A DNA stretch of 64,000 nt from Paracoccus sp. C2R09 (lineage in GTDB: Bacteria; Pseudomonadota; Alphaproteobacteria; Rhodobacterales; Rhodobacteraceae): contig NZ_JAHKQB010000017.1 in the NCBI RefSeq assembly GCF_018860625.1, positions 62,001 through 126,000 of the forward strand. Reading direction: 5' to 3'. The notes under the pieces were generated by a model. It did not search any database. It was not told the origin of the DNA and saw only the letters and a program-made list of their open reading frames with translations. Within the stretch, counting starts at the first letter, position 1, and the number at the start of each line of letters is the position of its first letter. The translations under genes were made by a program, and so were the position numbers. Positions 56,569 through 64,000 of the stretch are shown one piece after another.

Positions 56569-58020
56569 ATGTTCGAAAGCTTCGATCCGGTCATGCTTGC
56601 GCGGATACAATTCGCCTTTACCGTCAGTTTCCACTTTCTGTTCCCGGCCTTCACCATCGGCCTGGCCAGCTTCCTGGCCGTGCTGAACGGCATGTGGCTG
56701 TGGACGCGTGACACGCGATACCTGGACCTGTTCCGATACTGGGTGAAGATCTTCGCCCTGGCCTTCGCGATGGGCGTCGTGTCGGGCATCGTCATGTCGT
56801 ATCAGTTCGGGACCAACTGGTCGGTCTTCTCGGACAAGGCGGGGCCGGTGATCGGCGCGCCCATGGCCTACGAGGTGCTGTCGGCCTTCTTCCTGGAGGC
56901 CGGGTTCCTGGGGATCATGCTGTTCGGGCGGGACCGGGTCGGGCCTGCGCTGCACATGGTGGCCTGCCTTGCGGTGGCGGTCGGCACGGCCATATCGGCC
57001 TTCTGGATCCTGTCGGTGAACAGCTGGATGCACACGCCCGCAGGCTTCACCATCGACCCCGATACCGGGCAGTTCCTGCCGACCGATTTCTGGCAGGTGA
57101 TCTTCAACCCGTCCTTCCCCTACCGGCTGATGCACACGGTCACGGCGGCCTATCTGACGACGGCCTTCATCGTGGGCGGGGTCGGCGCGCTGCACCTGCT
57201 GCGCCACCGTCACCGCCGCGACAAGGTCAGCCCGGCCACGCGGACGATGTTCTCGATGGCGATGTGGATGGCCGTGATCTTCGCCCCGGTGCAGATCTTC
57301 CTGGGCGACATGCACGGGCTGAACACGCTGGAACACCAGCCCGCCAAGGTCATGGCGATGGAGGGCCATTTCGAGGATCACCCCGAGGGTGCGCCGCTCT
57401 ATCTGTTCGGGCTGCCGAACCAGGACGAACAGCGGCTGGATTACGCCATCGGCATCCCCAAGCTGTCCTCGTTGATCCTCAAGCACGATCTGAACGCCCC
57501 GATGCAGGGCCTGTCCAGCATCCCCCGAGAGGACCAGCCCCCCGTCGCCGTGGTCTTCTGGTCGTTCCGCGTGATGGTCGCCATCGGTTTCGCGATGCTG
57601 GGCCTTGGGGCATGGTCGCTCTGGGCGCGGCTGCGGGGACGGTTGCATGACAGCCCCTGGCTGCACCGCGCCGCCGTGGTCATGGCGCCTTCGGGGCTGA
57701 TCGCGGTGCTGGCGGGATGGATCACGACCGAGGTGGGCCGCCAACCCTTCACCGTCTATGGCCTGCTGCGGACCGGCGACAGCGCCGCGCCCTTGGATGC
57801 GCAGGCGGTGGGGGCATCGCTGATGGCATTCATCGTGATCTATTTCGCGGTCTTCGGGGCCGGGACCTATTACATCCTGCGCCTGATGAGCCGCGCACCC
57901 GCCCTGTCCGAGGCCCGCCTGAAGGACGTGACCCACAGCCCGATCCGCACCGCGGGCGTCACGCCCGCACCGCAGCACCTGGCCCGTCGCGACGGGTCGA
58001 ACAACCAGCCGGGGGAATGA
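56569..58020 (+). CDS. cioA: Cytochrome bd-type oxidase subunit I, cyanide-insensitive type
   Basis: The 483-residue protein is a CydA homologue with the heme-ligand His22 (S-F-H-F-L-F-P-A-F) and His189 (R-L-M-H-T-V-T), and the quinol-site G-R-Q-P motif. It lacks the long Q-loop insert of E. coli CydA (522 residues), as in the CIO/CioA subclass. It oxidises ubiquinol and reduces oxygen. I took M-F-E-S-F-D as the start; the codons upstream are out of character. cioB follows after 4 bp. Confidence 0.9.
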   Translation: MFESFDPVMLARIQFAFTVSFHFLFPAFTIGLASFLAVLNGMWLWTRDTRYLDLFRYWVKIFALAFAMGVVSGIVMSYQFGTNWSVFSDKAGPVIGAPMAYEVLSAFFLEAGFLGIMLFGRDRVGPALHMVACLAVAVGTAISAFWILSVNSWMHTPAGFTIDPDTGQFLPTDFWQVIFNPSFPYRLMHTVTAAYLTTAFIVGGVGALHLLRHRHRRDKVSPATRTMFSMAMWMAVIFAPVQIFLGDMHGLNTLEHQPAKVMAMEGHFEDHPEGAPLYLFGLPNQDEQRLDYAIGIPKLSSLILKHDLNAPMQGLSSIPREDQPPVAVVFWSFRVMVAIGFAMLGLGAWSLWARLRGRLHDSPWLHRAAVVMAPSGLIAVLAGWITTEVGRQPFTVYGLLRTGDSAAPLDAQAVGASLMAFIVIYFAVFGAGTYYILRLMSRAPALSEARLKDVTHSPIRTAGVTPAPQHLARRDGSNNQPGE

Positions 58021-58024
58021 TCCG

Positions 58025-59056
58025 ATGCCGATAGTCGAGGGTTTCTCGTTCGATCTGACGGTCATTTGGGCCTTCGTGATCGCCTTTGCCGTGCTGGTCT
58101 ATGTGGTGCTGGACGGCTTCGACCTGGGGCTTGGCATGCTGTTCGCCGCCGAGCCCGAATCCGAGGATCGCGACGTCATGATGAATTCGGTCGCGCCGGT
58201 CTGGGACGGAAACGAGACCTGGCTGGTGCTGGGCGGCGGCGGTCTTTTCGCGGCGTTCCCGCTGGCCTATTCGCTGATCCTGCCCGCGCTCTATGCGCCG
58301 ATCATCGCGATGCTTCTGGCGCTGATCTTTCGCGGTGTCGCGTTCGAGTTCCGCTGGCGGACGAAGCGCTGGCGCGGGGTCTGGGACCTGGCCTTCATCG
58401 GCGGGTCGGGCATGGCCGCCTTCGCGCAGGGCGTCACCCTGGGCGGGCTGCTGCAGGGCATCACCATCGACAAGGCCGCGCGGTCCTATGCCGGGGGCTG
58501 GTGGGACTGGCTGACGCCCTTCTCGGTCATGGTGGGGCTGGCCGTCATGGCGGGCTACATGCTGCTGGGCGCGACCTGGCTGGTGATGAAGACCGAGGGC
58601 CGCCTGCGCGACCGGATGCGGGCGCGGGCCTGGGTGCTGGGGCTGGCCACGGTGCTGTTCATCGGGGCGGTCAGCCTGTGGACGCCCTTCCTGCAGGACG
58701 GGTATTATTCGCGCTGGTTCACCGGCTGGGCGCGCGGTCTGGCACTGGGCGTCGCGGTGGCGGTCCTGGTCCTGGCCCTCGGGATGTTCCGCACGCTGCG
58801 CGTCAGGCACCACGATTACTGGCCCTTCGTCTTCGCCCTGGGGATGTTCGTTCTGGGCTTTGCGGGGCTGGGCTTCAGCATGTTCCCCTATATCGTCCCG
58901 ACCGAAGTCACCATCTGGGAGGCAGCAGCCCCGCGCAACAGCCAGATGTTCATGCTGGTCGGCGCGGCGGTGCTGGTGCCGATCATCCTGATCTATACCG
59001 CGCTGTCCTACTGGGTGTTCCGCGGCAAGGTCGATCCCGATGCGGGGTATCACTGA
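58025..59056 (+). CDS. cioB: Cytochrome bd-type oxidase subunit II
   Basis: The 343-residue CydB homologue has eight or nine helices and the D-G-F-D-L-G-L-G-M-L, W-D-G-N-E-T-W-L and G-A-T-W-L-V segments of the family. With CioA it forms the terminal quinol oxidase. Its stop shares one base with the start of the small DUF2474 gene. Confidence 0.93.
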   Translation: MPIVEGFSFDLTVIWAFVIAFAVLVYVVLDGFDLGLGMLFAAEPESEDRDVMMNSVAPVWDGNETWLVLGGGGLFAAFPLAYSLILPALYAPIIAMLLALIFRGVAFEFRWRTKRWRGVWDLAFIGGSGMAAFAQGVTLGGLLQGITIDKAARSYAGGWWDWLTPFSVMVGLAVMAGYMLLGATWLVMKTEGRLRDRMRARAWVLGLATVLFIGAVSLWTPFLQDGYYSRWFTGWARGLALGVAVAVLVLALGMFRTLRVRHHDYWPFVFALGMFVLGFAGLGFSMFPYIVPTEVTIWEAAAPRNSQMFMLVGAAVLVPIILIYTALSYWVFRGKVDPDAGYH

Positions 59057-59148
59057 TGCGCAGGCTGGCATGGTTCGTTGGGCTGTGGGCGGCAAGCGTG
59101 GCGACCGTGGGCATGGTCGCCTGGATCATCCGCCTGTGGATCGCGTGA
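59056..59148 (+). CDS. Small DUF2474-like membrane protein of the oxidase operon (30 residues)
   Basis: Thirty codons directly after cioB, starting on its last base, encode one transmembrane helix with R-R-L-A-W-F-V-G-L-W and a C-terminal R-L-W-I-A. A protein of this size and pattern (DUF2474) commonly closes CIO operons and is thought to act like CydX as a small accessory subunit. It is too short for most gene callers. Its last 23 bp overlap the 3' end of the convergent DUF1850 gene. Confidence 0.7.
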   Translation: MRRLAWFVGLWAASVATVGMVAWIIRLWIA

Positions 59149-59509
59149 CGCCGCAGCCCTCGGCCTGCCACAGGCGGATCGGCTGACCCCCCTCGGGCAG
59201 CTCGTGGCATTGCCCGTCCGAACACAGCCGCCAGCCGCCGCCGGTGGCCCCCGATGCCCCCAGCAGCACCTGCGCCACGGGCGGGGTGGATGGTTCCCAC
59301 CACCACGCGCCGTCGCGCAGCACGGCATCGGGCGGGGGCTCCATCCCCGCGCCCGACCCGATGATCCGCGCCTCGACCGGGGCAAGCCCTGCCTTGGACG
59401 CGGTCCAACGTTCCCACCAGCGGACATGTTCGACCGAATGGGTCCATTCCAGCGTGAAGCCGGGGGCGGCAAGCGACAGGACCATCGCCCCCGCGGCCAC
59501 GCAGATCAT
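59126..59509 (-). CDS. DUF1850 protein of the TAXI-TRAP operon
   Basis: The 127-residue protein has an N-terminal hydrophobic signal-like helix (about 1-17), then F-T-L-E-W-T-H-S-V-E-H-V-R-W-W-E-R-W (about 18-35), the core of DUF1850, a family of unknown role that often accompanies TAXI-type TRAP transporters. The ATG overlaps the TRAP permease stop by 4 bp. The 3' end overlaps the small oxidase gene on the other strand by 23 bp. Confidence 0.85.
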   Translation of the reverse strand: MICVAAGAMVLSLAAPGFTLEWTHSVEHVRWWERWTASKAGLAPVEARIIGSGAGMEPPPDAVLRDGAWWWEPSTPPVAQVLLGASGATGGGWRLCSDGQCHELPEGGQPIRLWQAEGCGVTRSTGG

Positions 59510-61602
59510 GCGCGCGCGCGCAGGCGCAGCACATGCGCCGCAAGGAATGCCGCCGCCAGGGCGAAGCCGATCTCGTCGGTCATGGGCATCGCCAGGATCA
59601 GCGCCACGCCCCCCGCCATCGCCAGCGCGCGTTCCAGGATGTTGGTCCGGTCGAGGAAGAAGCCCACGACCGCGATCCCCCACAGCCCGATCCCCAGCAC
59701 GGTCTTCAGCAAGATGTATCCCACCTCGACCGGATAGCCCCAGGCATCCGCGATCGCACCGCCGTCCTGCAGCATCAGCGACGGGGTATAGACGGCCATG
59801 AACGGGATGATGAACCCGGCCGCCGCAAGACGGATCGCCTGCATCGAGATCTTCAGCCCCGGTGCCTTGGCGATCGGCCCCGCCGCGAAGCAGGCCAGCG
59901 CCACAGGCGGCGTCAGATCGGCCATGATCCCGAAATAGAAGACGAACATGTGGCTGACCAGCAGCGGCACGCCCAGTTCCAGCAGCGCGGGCCCCGCCAG
60001 CGACGAGGTGATGATGTAGTTGGGGATCGTGGGAATTCCCATTCCCAGCACCAGGCAGACCAGCATCGTCAGGATCAGCGACAGGAACAGGTTGTTCTCG
60101 CCGATCGAAATGATCGCGCCGATGAAGGTCGATGCGATGCCCGTCAGGGTCAGCGTGCCGATCACGACGCCGACGATGGCGCAGGCCATGCCGACGGGCA
60201 GGGCGTTGCGCGCGCCCTGCGCCAGCGCGTCGCGCACGATGCCGATGGTGGGGCGGGTGCCCTTGAACATCGCGCAGGCCAGGATCAGCGCCGCGATGAC
60301 GATGACCAGCAGGTCGATCCCGAATTTCAGGAAGGCCGCGCAGGCCACCCCGAGCGTCACCCAGAAGGCCATGCGGAACGCGGTGGGCCCGATCAGCGCG
60401 GCCAGGGGGGTCCCCAGGATCAGCACCGTCACCAGCGCCAGGCCCATCGTGCCCGCGAAGATCGGCGTGTAGCCCGCGAACAGCAGATAGACCAGCGCCG
60501 CCAGCGGCAGCACCAGCGGCCATTGCGACCGCACCGCGTGCCACGGGTTCGGCAGGCTGTCCTTGGGCAGGCCGCGCAGGTTGTCGCGCCCGGCCTGCAG
60601 CCAGACCATCCAGAAGACCACCCCGAAATACAGGACCGCCGGGATGATGGCCGCCTTGACCACCTCGGCATAGGGCACGTTCAGCGTCTCGGCCATGATG
60701 AAGGCCACGGCGCCCATGACGGGGGGCATGATCTGCCCGCCCATGGATGCCGTCGCCTCGACCCCGCCGGCGAAGGCCGCCTTGAAGCCCGATTTCTTCA
60801 TCATCGGGATGGTGAACTGCCCCGAGGCCACGACATTGGCGACCCCCGACCCCGAGATGGTGCCCATCAGCGCCGATGACAGCGTGGCGACCTGCGCGGG
60901 TCCGCCCCGCACGCCGCCCACCAGGCCAAGCGCGAAATCGTTGAACAGGTTCAGCATCCCCGCCCGTTCGAGGAAGGCCGCGAAGACCACGAAGATGAAG
61001 ATGTAGGCGCTGCTGACATAGATCGGGCTGCCATAGATGCCTTCGGTCCCGAAGGCGAAATGTTCCACGATCTGGTCATAGCCGTATCCGCGATGGATGA
61101 AGGGCGGCGGCAGGTGCTGTCCGAAGAAGCAATAGGCCAAGAAGATCCCCGCGATCACCGCCAGCGGCCAGCCCATCAGGCGACGCGCGCCTTCGAAGAC
61201 CAGCACGACCAGGATCGTGCCCATCACCATGTCCATCTGCGTCAGGAACCCGGTGCGGCGGATCAGGTCGTTGTATTCGATCCAGTTGTAGACCCCGGTC
61301 GAGAAGCCCAGAAGCCCGAGGCCCCAGAACATCGCCTGCGTGGCGCGGTTGCGGGCCAGAAGGTTGCCGATCAGGCCGAAGCCCAGAAGCAGCAGGAAGC
61401 CCACATGCATGGCGCGGACGACCTGGCTGGGCAAGGTGCCATAGCCCGCCGCCCACAGCTGGAACAACGAGAAGACGACGGCCAGCCAGAAGGCCACGCG
61501 GCCCATGACGCCTTCGCCGAAGCCTGCGGGCAGACCTTCCGAGACTTCGGTCTCGGCATGGGGATCGAGATGGGCTGAACCGCCCGGATTTGATGCGGAC
61601 AT
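59506..61602 (-). CDS. TRAP transporter fused permease (4TM/12TM, TAXI type)
   Basis: The 698-residue protein joins a DctQ-like four-helix part (about 35-180) to a DctM-like twelve-helix domain with G-T-I-S-G-S-G-V-A-N-V and A-S-M-G-G-Q-I-M-P-P-V-M-G-A. Such fused permeases work with TAXI-family solute receptors for sodium- or proton-driven uptake. The start is M-S-A-S-N-P-G with GGAG six bases before it; a TTG four codons upstream is less likely. The DUF1850 gene follows. Confidence 0.92.
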   Translation of the reverse strand: MSASNPGGSAHLDPHAETEVSEGLPAGFGEGVMGRVAFWLAVVFSLFQLWAAGYGTLPSQVVRAMHVGFLLLLGFGLIGNLLARNRATQAMFWGLGLLGFSTGVYNWIEYNDLIRRTGFLTQMDMVMGTILVVLVFEGARRLMGWPLAVIAGIFLAYCFFGQHLPPPFIHRGYGYDQIVEHFAFGTEGIYGSPIYVSSAYIFIFVVFAAFLERAGMLNLFNDFALGLVGGVRGGPAQVATLSSALMGTISGSGVANVVASGQFTIPMMKKSGFKAAFAGGVEATASMGGQIMPPVMGAVAFIMAETLNVPYAEVVKAAIIPAVLYFGVVFWMVWLQAGRDNLRGLPKDSLPNPWHAVRSQWPLVLPLAALVYLLFAGYTPIFAGTMGLALVTVLILGTPLAALIGPTAFRMAFWVTLGVACAAFLKFGIDLLVIVIAALILACAMFKGTRPTIGIVRDALAQGARNALPVGMACAIVGVVIGTLTLTGIASTFIGAIISIGENNLFLSLILTMLVCLVLGMGIPTIPNYIITSSLAGPALLELGVPLLVSHMFVFYFGIMADLTPPVALACFAAGPIAKAPGLKISMQAIRLAAAGFIIPFMAVYTPSLMLQDGGAIADAWGYPVEVGYILLKTVLGIGLWGIAVVGFFLDRTNILERALAMAGGVALILAMPMTDEIGFALAAAFLAAHVLRLRARA

Positions 61603-61624
61603 GAGGGTCTCCAAGGGGACGGAT

Positions 61625-61650
61625 GGACCCCCGCCGCAGGGCAGGGGTCC
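61625..61650 (-). terminator. Intercistronic hairpin between TAXI receptor and TRAP permease
   Basis: GGACCCC and GGGGTCC form a 7-bp stem around a 12-base loop in the 55-bp gap. A hairpin at this place could reduce permease relative to receptor expression by attenuation or mRNA protection. There is no T tract. Confidence 0.4.
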
Positions 61651-61657
61651 GATGGCA

Positions 61658-62611
61658 TCACTCGATCAGGCCGATCTCGCGGTAGTAGCGCTCGGCGCCC
61701 GGATGCAGCGGGATCGAGATGCCCTCGATCGCGCCTTCGGGGGTGATGCCCTGCGCCGCGGCATGGGCCGAACGCATCCGGTCCAGGTTCTCGAACAGCT
61801 GCTTGGTCATCTGATAGGCGGTCTCCTCGCTGACGCCGGCATGGCTGATCAGCATGTTGCCCACGGCGGCGGTCGGCACGTCCTCGTCCTGGCCATTATA
61901 TGTGCCGGCGGGGATCACCGCGGGCGCGTAGGGCGCGCCGATGCTGGCCACGACATCCTCGGGGATGGCCACGAGGTTGATGTCATGGGTGGCCGACAGG
62001 TCCTTGATGAAGGCCACGCCCAGCCCCGAGGATTGCAGCGTCGCCTCCAGCTGGCGGTTCTTGATCAGCTCGGCCGATTCCGCGAAGGGCAGGTATTCGA
62101 CCTTGCCCAGATCGTCATAGCTCATGCCGCCCGCCGCGAAGATCGCACGGGCGTTCAGCTCGGTTCCCGATGCGGGCGCGCCGACCGACAGGGTCTTGCC
62201 CTTCAGATCCTCGAGCGTCACGGCGCCGGTCGAGGCATCGGCCACGATCTGGATATAGTTGGGATAGATGGCGGCGATGGCGCGCAGCTCCTCCAGCGGG
62301 CGGGGGAAGCCCGCTTCCTCGTTGCCCTCCCATGCCATCTGCACGGAATCGCCCAGGGCAAAGCCCAGCTCGCCCCGGCCCTGCGCCAGAAGGTTCAGGT
62401 TCTCGACCGAGGCCTTGGTCGATTGCACCTGCGTGCGCGCGCCGTCGATCGTGTCGGCATAGATCTCGGACAGGGCGACGCCCATGGGGTAGTAGACCCC
62501 CGAGGTCCCCCCGGTCAGGACGTTGATGAATTCCTGCGATTGCGCCAGCGGCGCGGTGGCAAGCAACCCGAAGGCGGCCGCCGGGACGGCGGCGGCGATG
62601 CGTTTGAACAT
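61658..62611 (-). CDS. TAXI-family TRAP transporter solute receptor
   Basis: The 317-residue periplasmic protein has a signal peptide (about 1-26, A-P-L-A-Q-S-Q) and the TAXI-family opening I-N-V-L-T-G-G-T-S-G-V-Y-Y-P-M-G (about 29-44). It captures the substrate (glutamate, glutarate or other small acids in known cases) and delivers it to the fused permease. It is the first gene of the receptor-permease-DUF1850 operon. The CAP/RTX gene starts divergently 132 bp away. Confidence 0.9.
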   Translation of the reverse strand: MFKRIAAAVPAAAFGLLATAPLAQSQEFINVLTGGTSGVYYPMGVALSEIYADTIDGARTQVQSTKASVENLNLLAQGRGELGFALGDSVQMAWEGNEEAGFPRPLEELRAIAAIYPNYIQIVADASTGAVTLEDLKGKTLSVGAPASGTELNARAIFAAGGMSYDDLGKVEYLPFAESAELIKNRQLEATLQSSGLGVAFIKDLSATHDINLVAIPEDVVASIGAPYAPAVIPAGTYNGQDEDVPTAAVGNMLISHAGVSEETAYQMTKQLFENLDRMRSAHAAAQGITPEGAIEGISIPLHPGAERYYREIGLIE

Positions 62612-62743
62612 GTCGGTATCCTCCCATGATACTGACCCGAGGTTAGCGGAATTTCGCCAGCCGAAAAGCCTGATCCGCGATGATGGTGGAAAACACGCAG
62701 GCGGGGATTCATATCTCGTGGGTTCAACCTTGGAAGGGAACTC

Positions 62744-63991
62744 ATGACCGTTGCGACCTCTGCCGAACGCCTGCTGCTGGACCTGGTGAACCAGGCGCGT
62801 GCCGATGCGGGGCTGGACCCCGTCACGCTGGAGATCCACCTGAATTCATCCGCCGATGCGCATAGCTCGTGGATGCTGGCGCAGGACGCGTTCACGCATA
62901 CGGGGCAGAACGGCAGCAGCGCGACCGAACGGATGGTCGATGCGGGGTTCGATCTGTCAGGGTCGTGGAGCACGGCCGAGAATCTGGCCTATGTCGGGAT
63001 CGACGGCGATGGAAGCCTGCAGGACGAGATCGAGGCCCTGCACGAGAACCTGATGAACAGCGACAGCCACCGCGCAAACATCCTGGACCCGGATGCGACC
63101 ATGATCGGCATCGGCCTGCAGACGGGCGAATTCAACGGCCATACCGTTTTGATGGCCACGCAGGACTTCGCGACGACCGAAGGAGAGGTCGTGCGCGACG
63201 TGACCTCGGACATCAACATCGCGGATGCCGATGCGCCGGGAATGTATGTGGCCTGGATGAACCGCGACGACTGGGAAGACGCGCAGCCCGCGGCCTCGGC
63301 CGGGGTTTCGGGGGCGGCAGACGATCTGCGGCTGAACGCGAACGACAACAGCATCAGCGGGCAGGGCGGGAACGACTGGATCGCCGGATATGCGGGCGAC
63401 GACTGGCTTGCGGGCAATGCGGGCAACGACTGGATCGCCGGGGGCGGGGGCTTCGACAGCATCTTCGGCGGGCAGGGCCACGACCGGCTGGCCGGGGGCG
63501 ACAATGCCGACACCATCGCGGGCGGCGCGGGGGCCGATGCGCTGCATGGCGGGAACGGGCACGACCTGCTCTATGGCGGGAACTGGAACGACCGGCTGGA
63601 TGGCGATGCCAATGCAGACACGCTGCACGGGCAGGCCGGGAACGACCTTCTGAAGGGCGGGCAGGGCTATGACCGGCTCTATGGCGGCAACGGGGCGGAT
63701 ACCCTGTCGGGCGGGACCGAGGCCGACGTGATGACGGGGGGTGCGGGGGCCGACATCTTCGTCTTCGAACAAGGTGACGGGCGGGACCGGATCACCGATT
63801 TCGGCAATGGCTATGACCGGCTCTATGTTGACGAGGCGCTGGTGGGCGACGACATCGCGGCCTTCGTGGCCGACAACATCACCGATACGGGCGACGGCGT
63901 GCGGATCGCCTTCGGGGGCGGGGACGTGCTTACCCTGGATGGCGCGGGACTGACGGTCGCGGATGTGGCCGACGACATCTTCCTGATCTGA
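62744..63991 (+). CDS. CAP (SCP/PR-1) domain protein with RTX calcium-binding repeats
   Basis: The 415-residue protein begins without a signal peptide in a CAP domain (about 5-145): N-Q-A-R-A-D-A-G-L, the A-D-A-H-S-S-W-M segment with a conserved His, T-A-E-N-L-A-Y and S-H-R-A-N-I-L. About fourteen glycine- and aspartate-rich RTX nonapeptides (about 205-355) and a C-terminal F-V-F-E-Q-G-D-G-R-D-R-I-T-D-F tail follow, as in type I-secreted proteins. It is probably exported through a type I system and folds with calcium outside. Its target is unknown. No T1SS genes are in the window. Confidence 0.85.
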   Translation: MTVATSAERLLLDLVNQARADAGLDPVTLEIHLNSSADAHSSWMLAQDAFTHTGQNGSSATERMVDAGFDLSGSWSTAENLAYVGIDGDGSLQDEIEALHENLMNSDSHRANILDPDATMIGIGLQTGEFNGHTVLMATQDFATTEGEVVRDVTSDINIADADAPGMYVAWMNRDDWEDAQPAASAGVSGAADDLRLNANDNSISGQGGNDWIAGYAGDDWLAGNAGNDWIAGGGGFDSIFGGQGHDRLAGGDNADTIAGGAGADALHGGNGHDLLYGGNWNDRLDGDANADTLHGQAGNDLLKGGQGYDRLYGGNGADTLSGGTEADVMTGGAGADIFVFEQGDGRDRITDFGNGYDRLYVDEALVGDDIAAFVADNITDTGDGVRIAFGGGDVLTLDGAGLTVADVADDIFLI

Positions 63992-64000
63992 CCCGCCTCA

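Noticed and set aside
63360..63760. Tandem DNA repeats near the right end
   Set aside because: These are the codons of the RTX nonapeptides, not an independent DNA repeat array.

Overview
The window reads as a chromosomal segment of a high-GC alphaproteobacterium of the Rhodobacterales, probably Paracoccus or a close relative (inferred from gene content and order, not from any search). Support comes from the NepR/EcfG/PhyR stress locus, the order rho-mnmE-mnmG-rsmG-parA-parB, the order hemW-rdgB-rph-hrcA-grpE, the glutathione-dependent formaldehyde pathway, TAXI-type TRAP transport and GANTC (CcrM-type) sites. Almost all of the window is coding. I see no rRNA, tRNA, CRISPR array, insertion sequence or prophage.

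Layout. 1-3.5 kb: paraquat-inducible (Pqi/MCE) lipid-transport genes. 3.5-7 kb: general stress response locus (sensor kinase, ecfG, a 48-codon nepR, divergent phyR) with a recognisable EcfG promoter. 7-10 kb: a YihY-type membrane protein and dnaQ-coaE-aroE. 10.06-10.57 kb: a non-coding, DnaA-box and GANTC-rich stretch that I interpret as oriC. 10.6-17.8 kb: hemJ, rho, mnmE, mnmG, rsmG, parA, parB, with two parS sites inside the mnmG and rsmG start regions. 17.9-22.4 kb: DUF454, hemW-rdgB-rph and, divergently, hrcA-grpE. 22.5-25.3 kb: frmA, a ClpP-like protease and the S-formylglutathione hydrolase.

25.4-34.2 kb is a surface-polysaccharide region: rfbCBDA for dTDP-L-rhamnose, a GT4-like and a GT2 glycosyltransferase and a low-GC sulfotransferase. 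A second GT2-sulfotransferase pair faces them on the other strand, and the two pairs converge on a strong terminator. 34.2-36.9 kb: a HAD phosphatase, an MFS transporter and lolA. 37-39.7 kb: a radical-SAM protein and a UdgX-type uracil-DNA glycosylase, preceded by a GAAC-N7-GAAC LexA-type box. 39.7-47.8 kb: glutaminase, a ubiquinone-type hydroxylase, an SDR protein, AMP nucleosidase, HU, a DMT exporter and an aminotransferase divergent from an Lrp regulator.

47.8-53.4 kb is a four-gene DNA-repair operon (MBL exonuclease, ATP-dependent ligase, Lhr-type helicase, PdeM phosphoesterase). The last 10 kb carry an outer-membrane barrel protein, a PhoX phosphatase, a cyanide-insensitive-type bd oxidase with a 30-residue companion protein, a TAXI-TRAP transporter with its DUF1850 partner, and a CAP-domain protein with RTX repeats. 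The parts most worth following up are the putative origin/partition region, the two DNA-repair modules (one apparently SOS-linked), the mirrored glycosyltransferase-sulfotransferase pairs, and the small proteins NepR and DUF2474, which are easily missed in annotation.
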